Positions 7,468-15,563 of a DNA stretch of 16,942 nucleotides are shown piece after piece. Numbering within the stretch: the first letter of the stretch is position 1; each line of letters starts with the position of its first letter. The position numbers and the translations under genes are program-made. The DNA is taken from positions 1 to 16,942 of the forward strand of contig NZ_JALOBS010000055.1 of the NCBI RefSeq assembly GCF_023228165.1, read 5' to 3'. The notes beneath the pieces were generated by a model that saw nothing but the letters and a program-made list of their open reading frames with translations, did not search any database and was not told the DNA's origin. This DNA is from Methylomonas sp. GTDB lineage: Bacteria; Pseudomonadota; Gammaproteobacteria; Methylococcales; Methylomonadaceae.

Positions 7468-7599
7468 TTACCAATCCTTAAATTTAAACTGCTTCATCCG
7501 TTGTTTGAACTTTTCCTTATCGTTAAAGTAAAAAATCACCAGAAATAACGCCGGCCATAATAAAAACAGAAATAATTGACTCAAAGTGGCAAAACTCAT
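7468..7599 (-). CDS. Small single-span membrane protein of 43 residues
   Basis: An ATG at 7599 opens a 43-residue frame: MSFATLSQLFLFLLWPALFL, then VIFYFNDKEKFKQRMKQFKF, ending KDW. It has one strongly hydrophobic span (about 8-24, ending at FYF) followed by a Lys/Arg-rich tail, the typical make-up of a small bacterial inner-membrane protein with its tail in the cytoplasm. AGAGGA lies about 8 nt upstream of the ATG, a good ribosome site. Codons are compatible with translation, and no competing long frame overlaps it. It lies alone between the repeat element and the leader region of the macroglobulin gene and has no recognisable family. Function unknown; comparable small proteins often modulate a larger membrane complex, but there is no such evidence here. 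Confidence 0.55.
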   Translation of the reverse strand: MSFATLSQLFLFLLWPALFLVIFYFNDKEKFKQRMKQFKFKDW

Positions 7600-8029
7600 A
7601 GGTGCGATCCTCTGTTATGTGCGCTGCAATGATGGCATCGATTCCTCTCCAGCTCAAATGGTTTCGGAAAAGGCCACAGTGGCCGGCTGAATGATGGTTA
7701 CCCAAGTCATTCGCAGACCAAATCAAGGCGAACTCAACAGCTTGACTAGCTTGTGCCGAAGCGGACCAAACCCGATGGCAACATTTGGCGGCGTTGCGGT
7801 TTTATTTAAACCCACCTGGTTCAGGCACAGGGCATTTCGCCGTGAGCTTCACAGGTTTACTAATCATGGTATATCCACGGAAAGGGCTTGATTCCGTGTT
7901 CCGCCATCAATAATCGGTGGTTGGCGGCGGCGTCTTGGTCTATGCTTGCAGCCGACCGGATCGGCCCGCCAATCTTGCCATATCTCAAATATCATCGCAT
8001 TCCAGCCGGATGAAAAGGACAAGTCGTTT
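7600..8029. other. Intergenic region upstream of the macroglobulin gene, no supported gene
   Basis: Open frames here (for example 7691-7891 plus and 7523-7726 minus) show no family features, signal peptide or ribosome site. A perfect 7-bp stem with a 9-nt loop, CACGGAA (7876-7882) with TTCCGTG (7892-7898), is followed by a weaker dyad CCGCCA/TGGCGG. A 23-codon frame (7942-8013) ends just before the ribosome site of the next gene. No convincing promoter hexamers were identified. Confidence 0.4.
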
Positions 8030-11000
8030 ATGATCACGCCATCGCGCCACGGTTTAATCGGAAGATTAGCCACCCTATTGTGTTTAATGCTGATATTGCC
8101 GGCTTGCCGGGAGCAAACCCATAGCGTAGCGGCACCGTCTATCTATCTGCTGAACCATCAACACTGGACCACGGTATTGGTGTTGAATTTTACCGATGCC
8201 ATCGCCCCGCCGGAAGACAACGGCGAACCGCTGACCGAATCCCTTCCTCAACTACAGCCGGCTATCGAAGGCGAATGGCGTTGGCAAGATCCGTCGCGGC
8301 TGGTGTTTTACCCCAAACGGCAAACGCTCAAGCCCGACTCGACGATCAGGATTTCCCTAAACGATTTAAAACTGCACCCCAGCTACAGCCTGGATGAAGT
8401 CACGTTGAAATTCCATACTCCGGAACTTAGGGTGATACGCCAACAATGCCGTTGGACGGACACGGACCAGGCGCCGTTACGTCGGGCGCTGGAATTTTTA
8501 GTGGAACTGAATTATCCGTTAGCCAAGCCTGTTTTCAACGCCACCCTGGCCAACGGTACCGCGATTGCCATGCACGCCGGCGAGGGTGCGCGTATCGTAG
8601 CAGTCAGCGATCCCTTGGTGCGACCCGCCGAAGATTCCAGCATTAAAGCGGTGTTTGCAGCAGGTAGCGTGCAGCTGCTGACAGCCGATGCAAAATTGCT
8701 CGAACTGGCCGAATTGGCAAACGGTGCTGAATGTGAATTGCCGCTTAAACGCAGCGATTGGGATAAAACCGATGCCAAGCAGACCCCAACCGTTAATGGG
8801 ATAGCGGTCGATAGAATCGACGATAAGCTGCTGGTCTCCTTAAAAGGACAGGCGCTGAGCGAGTCGGCCACTAAGCTGAATGCCGGCAAGCCGGTAGCTG
8901 CCGGTATCGCCATCAGTCCGGCCATCGAAGGCAGCTGGCATTATGGCGAAGCGGCTGGCGGCGCCGATTTGGTCTTTACCCCGAAATCGGCGGATTTATT
9001 GAAGCCAGGTTCGCGTTATCAAGTGACGGTCGAAAAAGCGGCTTTCCCAAATTTGAATTTCGAAAAGCCGCAATACAGTGCCGAATTGAATATGCCGGAG
9101 ATGGCGGTAAATATCCGCTCTGTGCAACTCTACAGCGATCCGCAAGCACCGAAAATCAAACGGGTGACGGCCAGCCTGGCGTTTAGCTACCCGCCGCAAC
9201 GCGACAGTCTGGCCGCCAAGACCGCACTGTGGTCGCGGACTTTGCCGGCCAAAAGCTTTGATAATGCTTTAGCCTTTGAAATCAGTTACGACGAAAAGCA
9301 TCCCAAGCTGGCTTATTTGAAATCAGCGCCGATAGAAATCGGCGCTGCGCCCAGCGAAATCAAGATCGTGCTCGACAAAAACATCGTCGCGGCAATTGGC
9401 GGCGAACCCAGCAAGCGAGATACCCACAGCAGCATCGGTATTCCCAGCGCGCAGGAATACCTGCAAATCACAGAACTGGAGCTGAACAGCGTTATTAAGG
9501 AAGACGACAGCATCGAGCGGTTGATAGTACTGAAAACCACCGTGCCGCTGAAAAATCCCACCGAGCTGGAGCATGCCGTTCAGGTGTATATCCTGCCGGA
9601 TTGCGCGCTCAAAAATCCCGAGCGGCCCAAATTTTGTGCGCAAAAAGAACTGACTGAATGGCACAGTGCCAATCAGGTCGATGCCGAAGTGCTGCAAGCC
9701 GCCACGCCGCTGTCGGTAAAGTGGCGCGATTCCGGCAGCGAAGACAAAACCATTCAGCACCTGAACTTTACTGCGCCGGAGAACAAGCAATTACTGATTA
9801 CGGTAAACAAAGGACTGGAAAGCATAGACGATTTTCGCTTAAGCAAAGATGCCCGCTATCTGAAAGAACTGGGCGCTAATAAGCGCGAGTTGAAGATATT
9901 GCATGAAGGCTCTTTACTGAGTTTAAGCGGCGATAAAAAGCTTGGCGTCACAACTCGCGGTATCAATCAGGTCAAGGTGCAACTGCAACGCATCTTGCCG
10001 CACAACATGCATCATCTGGTGCAATTTACCTCCGGCAGTTTTCAAAATCCGGATTTCAATTTGCCGATAGAGCATTTTGCCGAAACCTTTAGTTACGACC
10101 AGATTTTGCCGGCTGGCCAGGATATGCAGCGACAGTATTTTGCAGTGGATTTTGCCCGCTTTAGCAAAAATAACGGCTATCCGCCGCGCGGCTTGTTTAT
10201 CTTGTCAGTGGCTGAGAAAAAGCCCGAGCCGGCCGAGAACTGCCAGAATGCGGCGGCGGCCGATGATAACGCCGACGAAAATCAGACAAATGCTGAAAGT
10301 GAAGCGGGCGGCTCCGGGCAGGAGAGTTGCGATGCGGACAGCGAGTCCGATGTCGATCAGGACAAACGCCTGGTGTTGCTTACCGACATGGGTTTGCTGG
10401 CCAAAACCGCTGCCGATGGCAAGCAGACTGTATTCGTGATGTCGTTCCGTAGCGGTCAGCCGGTAGCTGGCGCGCAGGTATCGCTGTTGGGTATGAACGG
10501 CGTGGCGGTATTCAGCGGCAAAACCGACGCACAAGGTCAAGTCAGCTTTCCGACCACTGAAGGTTTAAAGGCTGAAAAAACCCCCACCGTATATTTGGCC
10601 GAAAAGGACGGCGATTTGTCGTTCTTGCCGTTTAACCGCGACAACCGGCAACTGGACGTGTCCCGCTTCGATATCGATGGCCTGCACGATAGTGCCGACA
10701 GCTTGCAAGCCTATTTGTTTTCCGATCGCGGCATTTATCGGCCCGGCGATACGGTCAATATTGGGCTGATTTTGCGCAAGCGCAATTGGTCGGCCTTGCC
10801 GAGCGGTTTGCCGCTGAAAGCCGTGATCCGCGATCCTGAATTACAGGAAGTCTGGAGCCGTACCATAGGCTTCGGCGCCGAAGGCTTCGAGGAAATCAGC
10901 TGGACCAGTCCGGCGGCCGGCAAAACCGGTACCTATCGGATAGAACTGATCGTGGCCGATAAAAGTAAAAAATCCTTGGGTAGCGTTCGGGTTAGGGTGG

Positions 11001-14000
11001 AGGAATTCCAGCCCGACCGTTTGCAAGTCAAAACCGAACTGCTGGCCGCGCCGGCAAAAGGTTGGATAGTGCCGGACGGTGCAAAAGCGCGCATCACGGT
11101 GCGTAATTTATTCGGCACCGCCGCCGAAGGTAATATCGCCAAACTGGAATTGACCGCCCGGCCTTGGGCAGGGCAGGTGCCGGGCTACAGCGATTACCGC
11201 TTCCGCCGTTCGGCGCCGGAAAACATCCCCGACACCCCGCAAGCCTTGGGCGAAGTTAAAACCAATGCCGAAGGTGAAGCTATTTTCGATCTACCGCTGG
11301 CCAGTATCGCCGAACCGGTTTATGAGATTTCTCTGGCCGGCGAAGGTTTCGAGAAAGGCTCGGGCCGTTCGGTGATCGCCATGGCCACCGCGCTGGTGTC
11401 CAGACAGGCTTATCTGCTGGGCTATAAAGCCGACGGCAGCCTGGATTACATTGCCAAGGATAGTCCGCGCAAACTGAGTTTGCTGGCCTTGGGCGCCGAT
11501 TTTCAACCGCGTCAAACCGAGACTTTGACGGCGGATATCTACGAAATCCGTTATGTATCGACCCTGGTCAAGCGCGAAGACGGCTTGTATCAATACCAAT
11601 CGGTGCAGCGCCAGGAACTGCGCAACACCCAGTCACTGACTTTAAACAAAGGCATGGCGGACTTTACGTTGCCCAGCGATATTCCCGGCCGCTTGTATGT
11701 GTTGTTTAAAAATGCCGAGGGCGAAACTTTGAATCGGGTTGATTACACGGTAGCAGGTGATGGCAATGTGACCCGCAATGTCGAGCGCAATGCCGAATTG
11801 AATCTAACCTTGAACAAAACCGAATACCAGCCCGGCGAAAGCCTGGAAGTGCAAATCGTCGCCCCGTATCAAGGCGCCGGTCTGATTACCGTCGAGCAGG
11901 ACGGCGTATTGAGCAGTCAATGGTTCAAGACCAGCACCACCGCCTCCACGCAGAAGATTAGCTTGCCGGACAATATCAGCGGCAACGCCTATCTGTCGGT
12001 AGCGTTCGTACGTTCGCTGGATTCGCGGGAAATTTACATGAGTCCGCTCAGTTACGGGGTGGTGCCGTTCAGTATTTCCAAACAGCGTTATACCCAACAG
12101 ATCGGCTTAAAAGTACCGGAAAAAGTCCAACCCGGTACAAACCTGGATGTCAGCTGCCAGGTCAAGCAAGCCACTAAGCTGGTGATTTATGCAGTCGACG
12201 AAGGTATTTTGCAATTTGCCCATTACAGCAACCCAACTCCGCTGGATTATTTTTTCCGCAAACGCGCCTTGCAGGTCAAGAGCCATCAGATTCTGGATTT
12301 GATTCTGCCGGATTTCGCTCTGGTGCATAATCTGTCCGCACCCGGCGGCGACGAGGATGCCCAGTTAGGTAAATACAAAAATCCGTTTGCCCGTAAACAC
12401 AAAGCGCCGATGGCGTTCTGGTCCGGCATTATCGATGCGCAACCCGGCGAACATACGCTATCCATACCGGTGCCGGATTATTTTAACGGTAAAATTCGGG
12501 TGATTGCCGTGGCCGTGAATGCCGGCAAACTGGCGGTACCGGTGTCTTACACGGTGGCCGCCCAGGCTTATGTGATTCAGCCGCAGCAACCTTACGTGGC
12601 GGCGCCCGGAGACGAATTCGACATGGGCGTGTTGGTCGCCAATAACAGCGAGCAGGCCGGCCAGCAGGAGTTGCAAGTCAGCGTAGTGGCCGGCGATGTG
12701 CTGGAATTACTGTCGGCCAATCCGCAAACCCTGAGCTTGGCGCAAGGCCAGGACGGTACGGTACGTTTCCATGCCCGGGTCAAGGATAAACTGGGGCCGG
12801 TGAATGTGCGCTATCAGGTCTCGGGCGGCGCGGAAACTGCAGGTTACAGCGAGGAAATGAGTATCCGCCCGTCGCAGCCTTTGCTGACCACCTTGCAAGG
12901 CGGCGTGCTGAGCGTGGATCAGCAGCGTAAAGGGGAGGTGCGAAAATTGGATTTGCAACGCGATATGTACCCGGAACAGCGGCAAACCGAACTGGCGCTG
13001 TCGTTAACCCCGGCCGCCTATTTGCGCGGCATTGTCGAATTTTTGAAAAACTATCCGTATGGCTGTACCGAACAAATTACCAGTCAGGCTTTCCCGGCAG
13101 CGGTGCTGGGCGTCAATCCGGAACTGGGTTTGTCGGCCAAAGACGTGCAAAAATTGCTGGAACGCAGCATCCACACCCTGCAAACCCGGCAAAAGCATGA
13201 CGGCAGTTTTGGCTATTGGACGGCGGCGGATGAGGGCATGCCGTTTTATTCCATGTATGCCACTCACATGTTGCTGGAAGCCAAGGATCGCGGCCATAAC
13301 GTGCCGGAAGCCATGCTGCAACGAGCGCTGGCGTATGCCGACGAGTTTGCCCAATCCCGCCAATATAGCCAAGATCAGCATGACGCCAAAGCCTACGCCT
13401 TTTACCTGTTGGCCCGCAACGGCCAGAATGTCGCCGAACGGCTGCGGGCTTTCGAAGCCGATCTACAGGCACAAAGCAAAAGCAGCGGTGAACCGATCGC
13501 CAGCCGCACTCGCTTCTTCATTGGCGCAGCCTACAAACTGCATCAACTGGATCAGGATGCCGAGCGCCATTTCGGCGAAATCCAGCGGCAATGGCAAGCC
13601 AGCGGCATCTTGCCCAAGGATATGCAAAACAATCCGGAAGACCTGAGCTTGTATCTGTATCTGGTAGGCAAACACCTGCCGGAGCTGCTGGATACCCAAG
13701 ATCCTAAATTCGGCGGTTATCTGTTGGAACTGGGCCAGGATTTAGTCGGACAGCGGATGAACTCCTTCCGCGGTTCCATGGCCTTGCTGGGTCTGGGCAG
13801 TTTGTGGACCCGTTTTGAGCAAGATCAGCAACAAAGCTTTACCGTACTGGCCGGCACCCCGCTGGCGCAACTGGCATTGCAAGGCAAATCCATCAAAACC
13901 GCGCTGCTGACGCCGACCACCCGACCATTGGAAATACGCGGCAAAGGTAAATGGAGCTTGTATTACCAACTTAGCGAAACCGGCTACGACCGCGCGCCAC

Positions 14001-14437
14001 CCAGCGTAGCCATCGCCAACAAGCTCAGCATCAATCGGCAATTGCTAAACGATAAAGGCGAAAGCGTCGATCACCTCGGTTTGCAGGACAAACTGCATAT
14101 CCGCATAGCCCTGCATCCGGATCAGGCCATGCAGGATGTGGCGGTGGTGATGCTGATCCCCGGCGGTTTCGAAATCGATCTTAGCGAACACGGTCTGGCC
14201 GAGCGGAAATCGTTGCCAATCGACAAGAAACCACTGTGGCAACCGGACTACATCGACGTACAGGAGGATAGATTGGTGCTGTTCGGCGATCTGGACGGCG
14301 GCGAAAAATACTTCGAGTTTCGTTTGAAACCGTTGAATTCCGGCACTTACCAAGTGCCGTCGGTGTTTGCCGAAGGTATGTACGATACCGAGATTCTGTA
14401 TCGGGGCTTGGGGGATGTGGTTAAGGTTGAGGAATGA
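8030..14437 (+). CDS. Giant alpha-2-macroglobulin family lipoprotein with intact thioester motif
   Basis: This 2135-residue envelope protein belongs to the bacterial alpha-2-macroglobulin family, which traps attacking proteases. The N-terminus is a lipoprotein signal, RLATLLCLMLILPAC, with lipobox LPAC and lipidated Cys26; Arg at +2 would permit Lol sorting to the outer membrane. Landmarks in order: several MG-like beta domains (about 40-725), an acidic low-complexity linker with Cys738 and Cys767 (about 729-783), and the MG2-type motif DRGIYRPGD (899-907). VDEGIL (1389-1394) and the A2M segment MAFWSGIIDA with PDYFNGKIRVIAVAVN (about 1460-1500) follow. The thioester motif in YPYGCTEQ has Cys1679 and Gln1682, then an alpha-helical thioester domain to about 1930 and a C-terminal MG domain. 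E. coli YfhM is about 1650 aa, so this is some 480 longer. The start ATG (8030) has AAGGA 10 nt upstream; a TTG at 7946 would bury the signal peptide. No pbpC neighbour is present. Confidence 0.92.
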   Translation: MITPSRHGLIGRLATLLCLMLILPACREQTHSVAAPSIYLLNHQHWTTVLVLNFTDAIAPPEDNGEPLTESLPQLQPAIEGEWRWQDPSRLVFYPKRQTLKPDSTIRISLNDLKLHPSYSLDEVTLKFHTPELRVIRQQCRWTDTDQAPLRRALEFLVELNYPLAKPVFNATLANGTAIAMHAGEGARIVAVSDPLVRPAEDSSIKAVFAAGSVQLLTADAKLLELAELANGAECELPLKRSDWDKTDAKQTPTVNGIAVDRIDDKLLVSLKGQALSESATKLNAGKPVAAGIAISPAIEGSWHYGEAAGGADLVFTPKSADLLKPGSRYQVTVEKAAFPNLNFEKPQYSAELNMPEMAVNIRSVQLYSDPQAPKIKRVTASLAFSYPPQRDSLAAKTALWSRTLPAKSFDNALAFEISYDEKHPKLAYLKSAPIEIGAAPSEIKIVLDKNIVAAIGGEPSKRDTHSSIGIPSAQEYLQITELELNSVIKEDDSIERLIVLKTTVPLKNPTELEHAVQVYILPDCALKNPERPKFCAQKELTEWHSANQVDAEVLQAATPLSVKWRDSGSEDKTIQHLNFTAPENKQLLITVNKGLESIDDFRLSKDARYLKELGANKRELKILHEGSLLSLSGDKKLGVTTRGINQVKVQLQRILPHNMHHLVQFTSGSFQNPDFNLPIEHFAETFSYDQILPAGQDMQRQYFAVDFARFSKNNGYPPRGLFILSVAEKKPEPAENCQNAAAADDNADENQTNAESEAGGSGQESCDADSESDVDQDKRLVLLTDMGLLAKTAADGKQTVFVMSFRSGQPVAGAQVSLLGMNGVAVFSGKTDAQGQVSFPTTEGLKAEKTPTVYLAEKDGDLSFLPFNRDNRQLDVSRFDIDGLHDSADSLQAYLFSDRGIYRPGDTVNIGLILRKRNWSALPSGLPLKAVIRDPELQEVWSRTIGFGAEGFEEISWTSPAAGKTGTYRIELIVADKSKKSLGSVRVRVEEFQPDRLQVKTELLAAPAKGWIVPDGAKARITVRNLFGTAAEGNIAKLELTARPWAGQVPGYSDYRFRRSAPENIPDTPQALGEVKTNAEGEAIFDLPLASIAEPVYEISLAGEGFEKGSGRSVIAMATALVSRQAYLLGYKADGSLDYIAKDSPRKLSLLALGADFQPRQTETLTADIYEIRYVSTLVKREDGLYQYQSVQRQELRNTQSLTLNKGMADFTLPSDIPGRLYVLFKNAEGETLNRVDYTVAGDGNVTRNVERNAELNLTLNKTEYQPGESLEVQIVAPYQGAGLITVEQDGVLSSQWFKTSTTASTQKISLPDNISGNAYLSVAFVRSLDSREIYMSPLSYGVVPFSISKQRYTQQIGLKVPEKVQPGTNLDVSCQVKQATKLVIYAVDEGILQFAHYSNPTPLDYFFRKRALQVKSHQILDLILPDFALVHNLSAPGGDEDAQLGKYKNPFARKHKAPMAFWSGIIDAQPGEHTLSIPVPDYFNGKIRVIAVAVNAGKLAVPVSYTVAAQAYVIQPQQPYVAAPGDEFDMGVLVANNSEQAGQQELQVSVVAGDVLELLSANPQTLSLAQGQDGTVRFHARVKDKLGPVNVRYQVSGGAETAGYSEEMSIRPSQPLLTTLQGGVLSVDQQRKGEVRKLDLQRDMYPEQRQTELALSLTPAAYLRGIVEFLKNYPYGCTEQITSQAFPAAVLGVNPELGLSAKDVQKLLERSIHTLQTRQKHDGSFGYWTAADEGMPFYSMYATHMLLEAKDRGHNVPEAMLQRALAYADEFAQSRQYSQDQHDAKAYAFYLLARNGQNVAERLRAFEADLQAQSKSSGEPIASRTRFFIGAAYKLHQLDQDAERHFGEIQRQWQASGILPKDMQNNPEDLSLYLYLVGKHLPELLDTQDPKFGGYLLELGQDLVGQRMNSFRGSMALLGLGSLWTRFEQDQQQSFTVLAGTPLAQLALQGKSIKTALLTPTTRPLEIRGKGKWSLYYQLSETGYDRAPPSVAIANKLSINRQLLNDKGESVDHLGLQDKLHIRIALHPDQAMQDVAVVMLIPGGFEIDLSEHGLAERKSLPIDKKPLWQPDYIDVQEDRLVLFGDLDGGEKYFEFRLKPLNSGTYQVPSVFAEGMYDTEILYRGLGDVVKVEE

Positions 14438-14447
14438 TGCAATTATT

Positions 14448-14508
14448 GTTCCCATGCTCCGGCGTGGGAACACGGTCGTGCCGGTTCCCACACATGCGGG
14501 CAGGGTAG
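14448..14508. repeat. Palindromic repeat after the macroglobulin gene (REP-like), possible terminator
   Basis: GTTCCCA (14448-14454) and TGGGAAC (14465-14471) are perfect inverted repeats around a GC-rich loop. A small CACG/CGTG dyad (14471-14480) follows, and then another GTTCCCACA-type half-copy reaching GGGTAG at 14503-14508. It shares TTCCCATGCT...CGTGG with the element at 7351-7440. It starts 11 nt after the macroglobulin stop, so it may double as a transcription end, although no T-run follows closely. Confidence 0.5.
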
Positions 14509-14523
14509 TTTTCTTCGCTTGTC

Positions 14524-15048
14524 CTATGCATTGTCTCCGATGCTCTTCTGCATGATGTAGTCATCCATGAAAAAACCGCCACCAATATCGCTTTTGACTT
14601 CATCTATCACCACAAAGCCACGATGTTTGTACCAATTAATTGCTGCAGCGTTCATCTTATTAACGGTCAGCCAAACGAAAGAGATATTTTCCGCAACACA
14701 CTTGCTTTCAACAAAATTTAATATCACTTTACCCACGCCTTTTCCTCGCGTGACATTTTTTAGGTAAAGTTTGCTAAGCAGTATTTTGTCTTTATTTTTA
14801 TCAGCGCTCAATCCGAGGTATCCCACCGGCTCATTCTCTATTTTCACGAGAAAATATTCTGCACCGTCAGCAATTTGAGATTTAATCGCAGCTGAACTTT
14901 GAAAATTCAACAGCATATATTCAACTTGCTCTTCACCGATGATTTGTACGTAGTGATGAGTCCAAATCTCTCTTGCGAGAGCTGCGACACATTCAATGTC
15001 TTCATCCGTCGATACTGTTTCTATTTCAACTGGCAAGTGTGTGTCCAT
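14524..15048 (-). CDS. GNAT-family N-acetyltransferase (integron-cassette cargo)
   Basis: This 174-residue acetyltransferase transfers acetyl from acetyl-CoA to an amine. The acetyl-CoA loop RGKGVGK (101-107, R-x-x-G-x-G) follows the strand LLSKLYLKNV. FVWLTVNKMNAAAINWYKHRGF (124-145) is the conserved C-terminal half, with Asn and the Tyr-x-x-x-Gly-Phe box. The central YFLVKIENEPVGYLGL strand pair (65-80) is also typical. I chose the ATG at 15048; a GTG five codons earlier (15063) would lie inside the attC site. No Shine-Dalgarno is evident, which is common in cassettes that rely on read-through. The gene begins 6 nt beyond the attC at 15055-15110, as expected for a cassette gene. GNAT enzymes are frequent integron cargo, some giving aminoglycoside resistance, but the substrate here is not identifiable. 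Confidence 0.88.
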   Translation of the reverse strand: MDTHLPVEIETVSTDEDIECVAALAREIWTHHYVQIIGEEQVEYMLLNFQSSAAIKSQIADGAEYFLVKIENEPVGYLGLSADKNKDKILLSKLYLKNVTRGKGVGKVILNFVESKCVAENISFVWLTVNKMNAAAINWYKHRGFVVIDEVKSDIGGGFFMDDYIMQKSIGDNA

Positions 15049-15054
15049 TACGAT

Positions 15055-15110
15055 GCATAACACTTCAATCAGCCGACACGTTAGAGGTTGGCTGCATTGA
15101 CTTGTTAGCT
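15055..15110 (-). other. attC recombination site 1 (integron cassette junction)
   Basis: Read on the minus strand, the site opens AGCTAACAAGTCAATGCAGCC (R''/L'' side, 15110-15090) and closes GGCTGATTGAAGTGTTATGC (L'/R' side, 15074-15055). TAAC pairs with GTTA at the outer ends. CAAT-GCAGCC pairs with GGCTG-ATTG inside, leaving unpaired bases as in real attC sites. The R' box GTTATGC is a form I know from many chromosomal cassettes. It lies between the GNAT start and the end of the DUF4357 fragment, whose stop codon (15065-15067) is inside the site. Confidence 0.75.
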
Positions 15111-15308
15111 TTTGATATTTCTGATTCTTCGACGGATTTCAGTTCTTTGCCTTTTGAGTTTTTCCACTCAATTAGCCCATTTGCACTTCGCCCCATGATC
15201 ACGGCAGCTGCCGCCGATGGGCTACTGAAAAGATAGTCAGATGCTAGAACCAGAGACTCTCCTTTTTTGATAATGATTTCATTGTCGATTAACTCATCCC
15301 TCAGTCGA
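15065..15308 (-). pseudogene. C-terminal fragment of a DUF4357-domain protein, 5' end removed by a repeat
   Basis: On the minus strand a frame reads LRDELIDNEIIIKKGESL, VLASDYLFSSPSAAAAVIMG, RSANGLIEWKNSKGKEL, then a polar tail, and stops inside the attC site. The FSSPSAAAAVxxGRSANGxxEWK pattern is the hallmark of DUF4357, often found at the C-terminus of larger proteins or as a short standalone cassette product, sometimes linked with GIY-YIG or restriction-type proteins. There is no start codon: immediately upstream of LRDEL the sequence becomes the GTAG repeat at 15309-15397 and the frame continues as non-homologous Pro/His-rich residues. The domain itself looks complete at its C-terminus, and the loss of its front half is best explained by repeat insertion or deletion. 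Probably not expressed as a functional protein. Confidence 0.72.
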
Positions 15309-15397
15309 GTAGGGTGGGGTGGGCACGGTTTTTGTGCCCACGGGGAATCAAGGTATACGATCTAAATTGGTGGGCAGAAAAGCGTTGCCCACCCTAC
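15309..15397. repeat. REP doublet (BIME-like) with GTAG at both outer ends
   Basis: The 89-bp element is bounded by perfect inverted 10-mers GTAGGGTGGG (15309-15318) and CCCACCCTAC (15388-15397). Inside are two hairpins: GTGGGCAC (15319-15326) with GTGCCCAC (15334-15341), loop 7; and GGTGGGCA (15369-15376) with TGCCCACC (15386-15393), loop 9. Each half, read inwards from its own end, is GTAG followed by a stem-loop, the layout of REP units mobilised by RAYT (TnpA_REP) transposases. No such transposase lies in the window, so it is a non-autonomous copy. It sits exactly where the DUF4357 frame loses homology. Confidence 0.75.
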
Positions 15398-15497
15398 GCT
15401 GTCTGTAACAAATTGATAGTAAAAAATAGGTTCCGCCAGGATGCCATATTCGCCGGTAATTTATTTGTTTATCATCGCCTGTTTTGCAAATTAAATA

Positions 15498-15529
15498 CGG
15501 CGCAATGCCCGCTGGTTATTGCGCCCTAC
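15498..15529 (-). repeat. Second GTAG-type REP unit
   Basis: On the minus strand GTAG (15529-15526) is followed directly by GGCGCAAT (15525-15518), which pairs perfectly with ATTGCGCC (15506-15499). GCCCGC (15507-15512) can alternatively pair with GCGGGC (15530-15535). It is a single unit of the same general type as the doublet at 15309-15397 but with a different stem sequence. The remainder of 15398-15563 shows no gene. Confidence 0.6.
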
Positions 15530-15563
15530 GCGGGCTGCAGAGTATGGTAATAAACTATGAATG

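Noticed and set aside
7691..7891. 66-codon plus-strand frame upstream of the macroglobulin
   Set aside because: No domain, signal or ribosome site, and a composition typical of chance frames.
7942..8013. 23-codon upstream frame ending just before the macroglobulin ribosome site, as a leader peptide
   Set aside because: No Shine-Dalgarno before its ATG and no regulatory codon run; position alone is not enough.
14448..14471. Hairpin as a confident rho-independent terminator of the macroglobulin gene
   Set aside because: The stem is good but no T-run follows; the shared sequence with 7351-7368 points to a dispersed repeat instead.
15309..15397. Repeats as a CRISPR array
   Set aside because: The units are inverted, not direct, differ in spacing and have no spacers; a GTAG-type REP doublet explains them.
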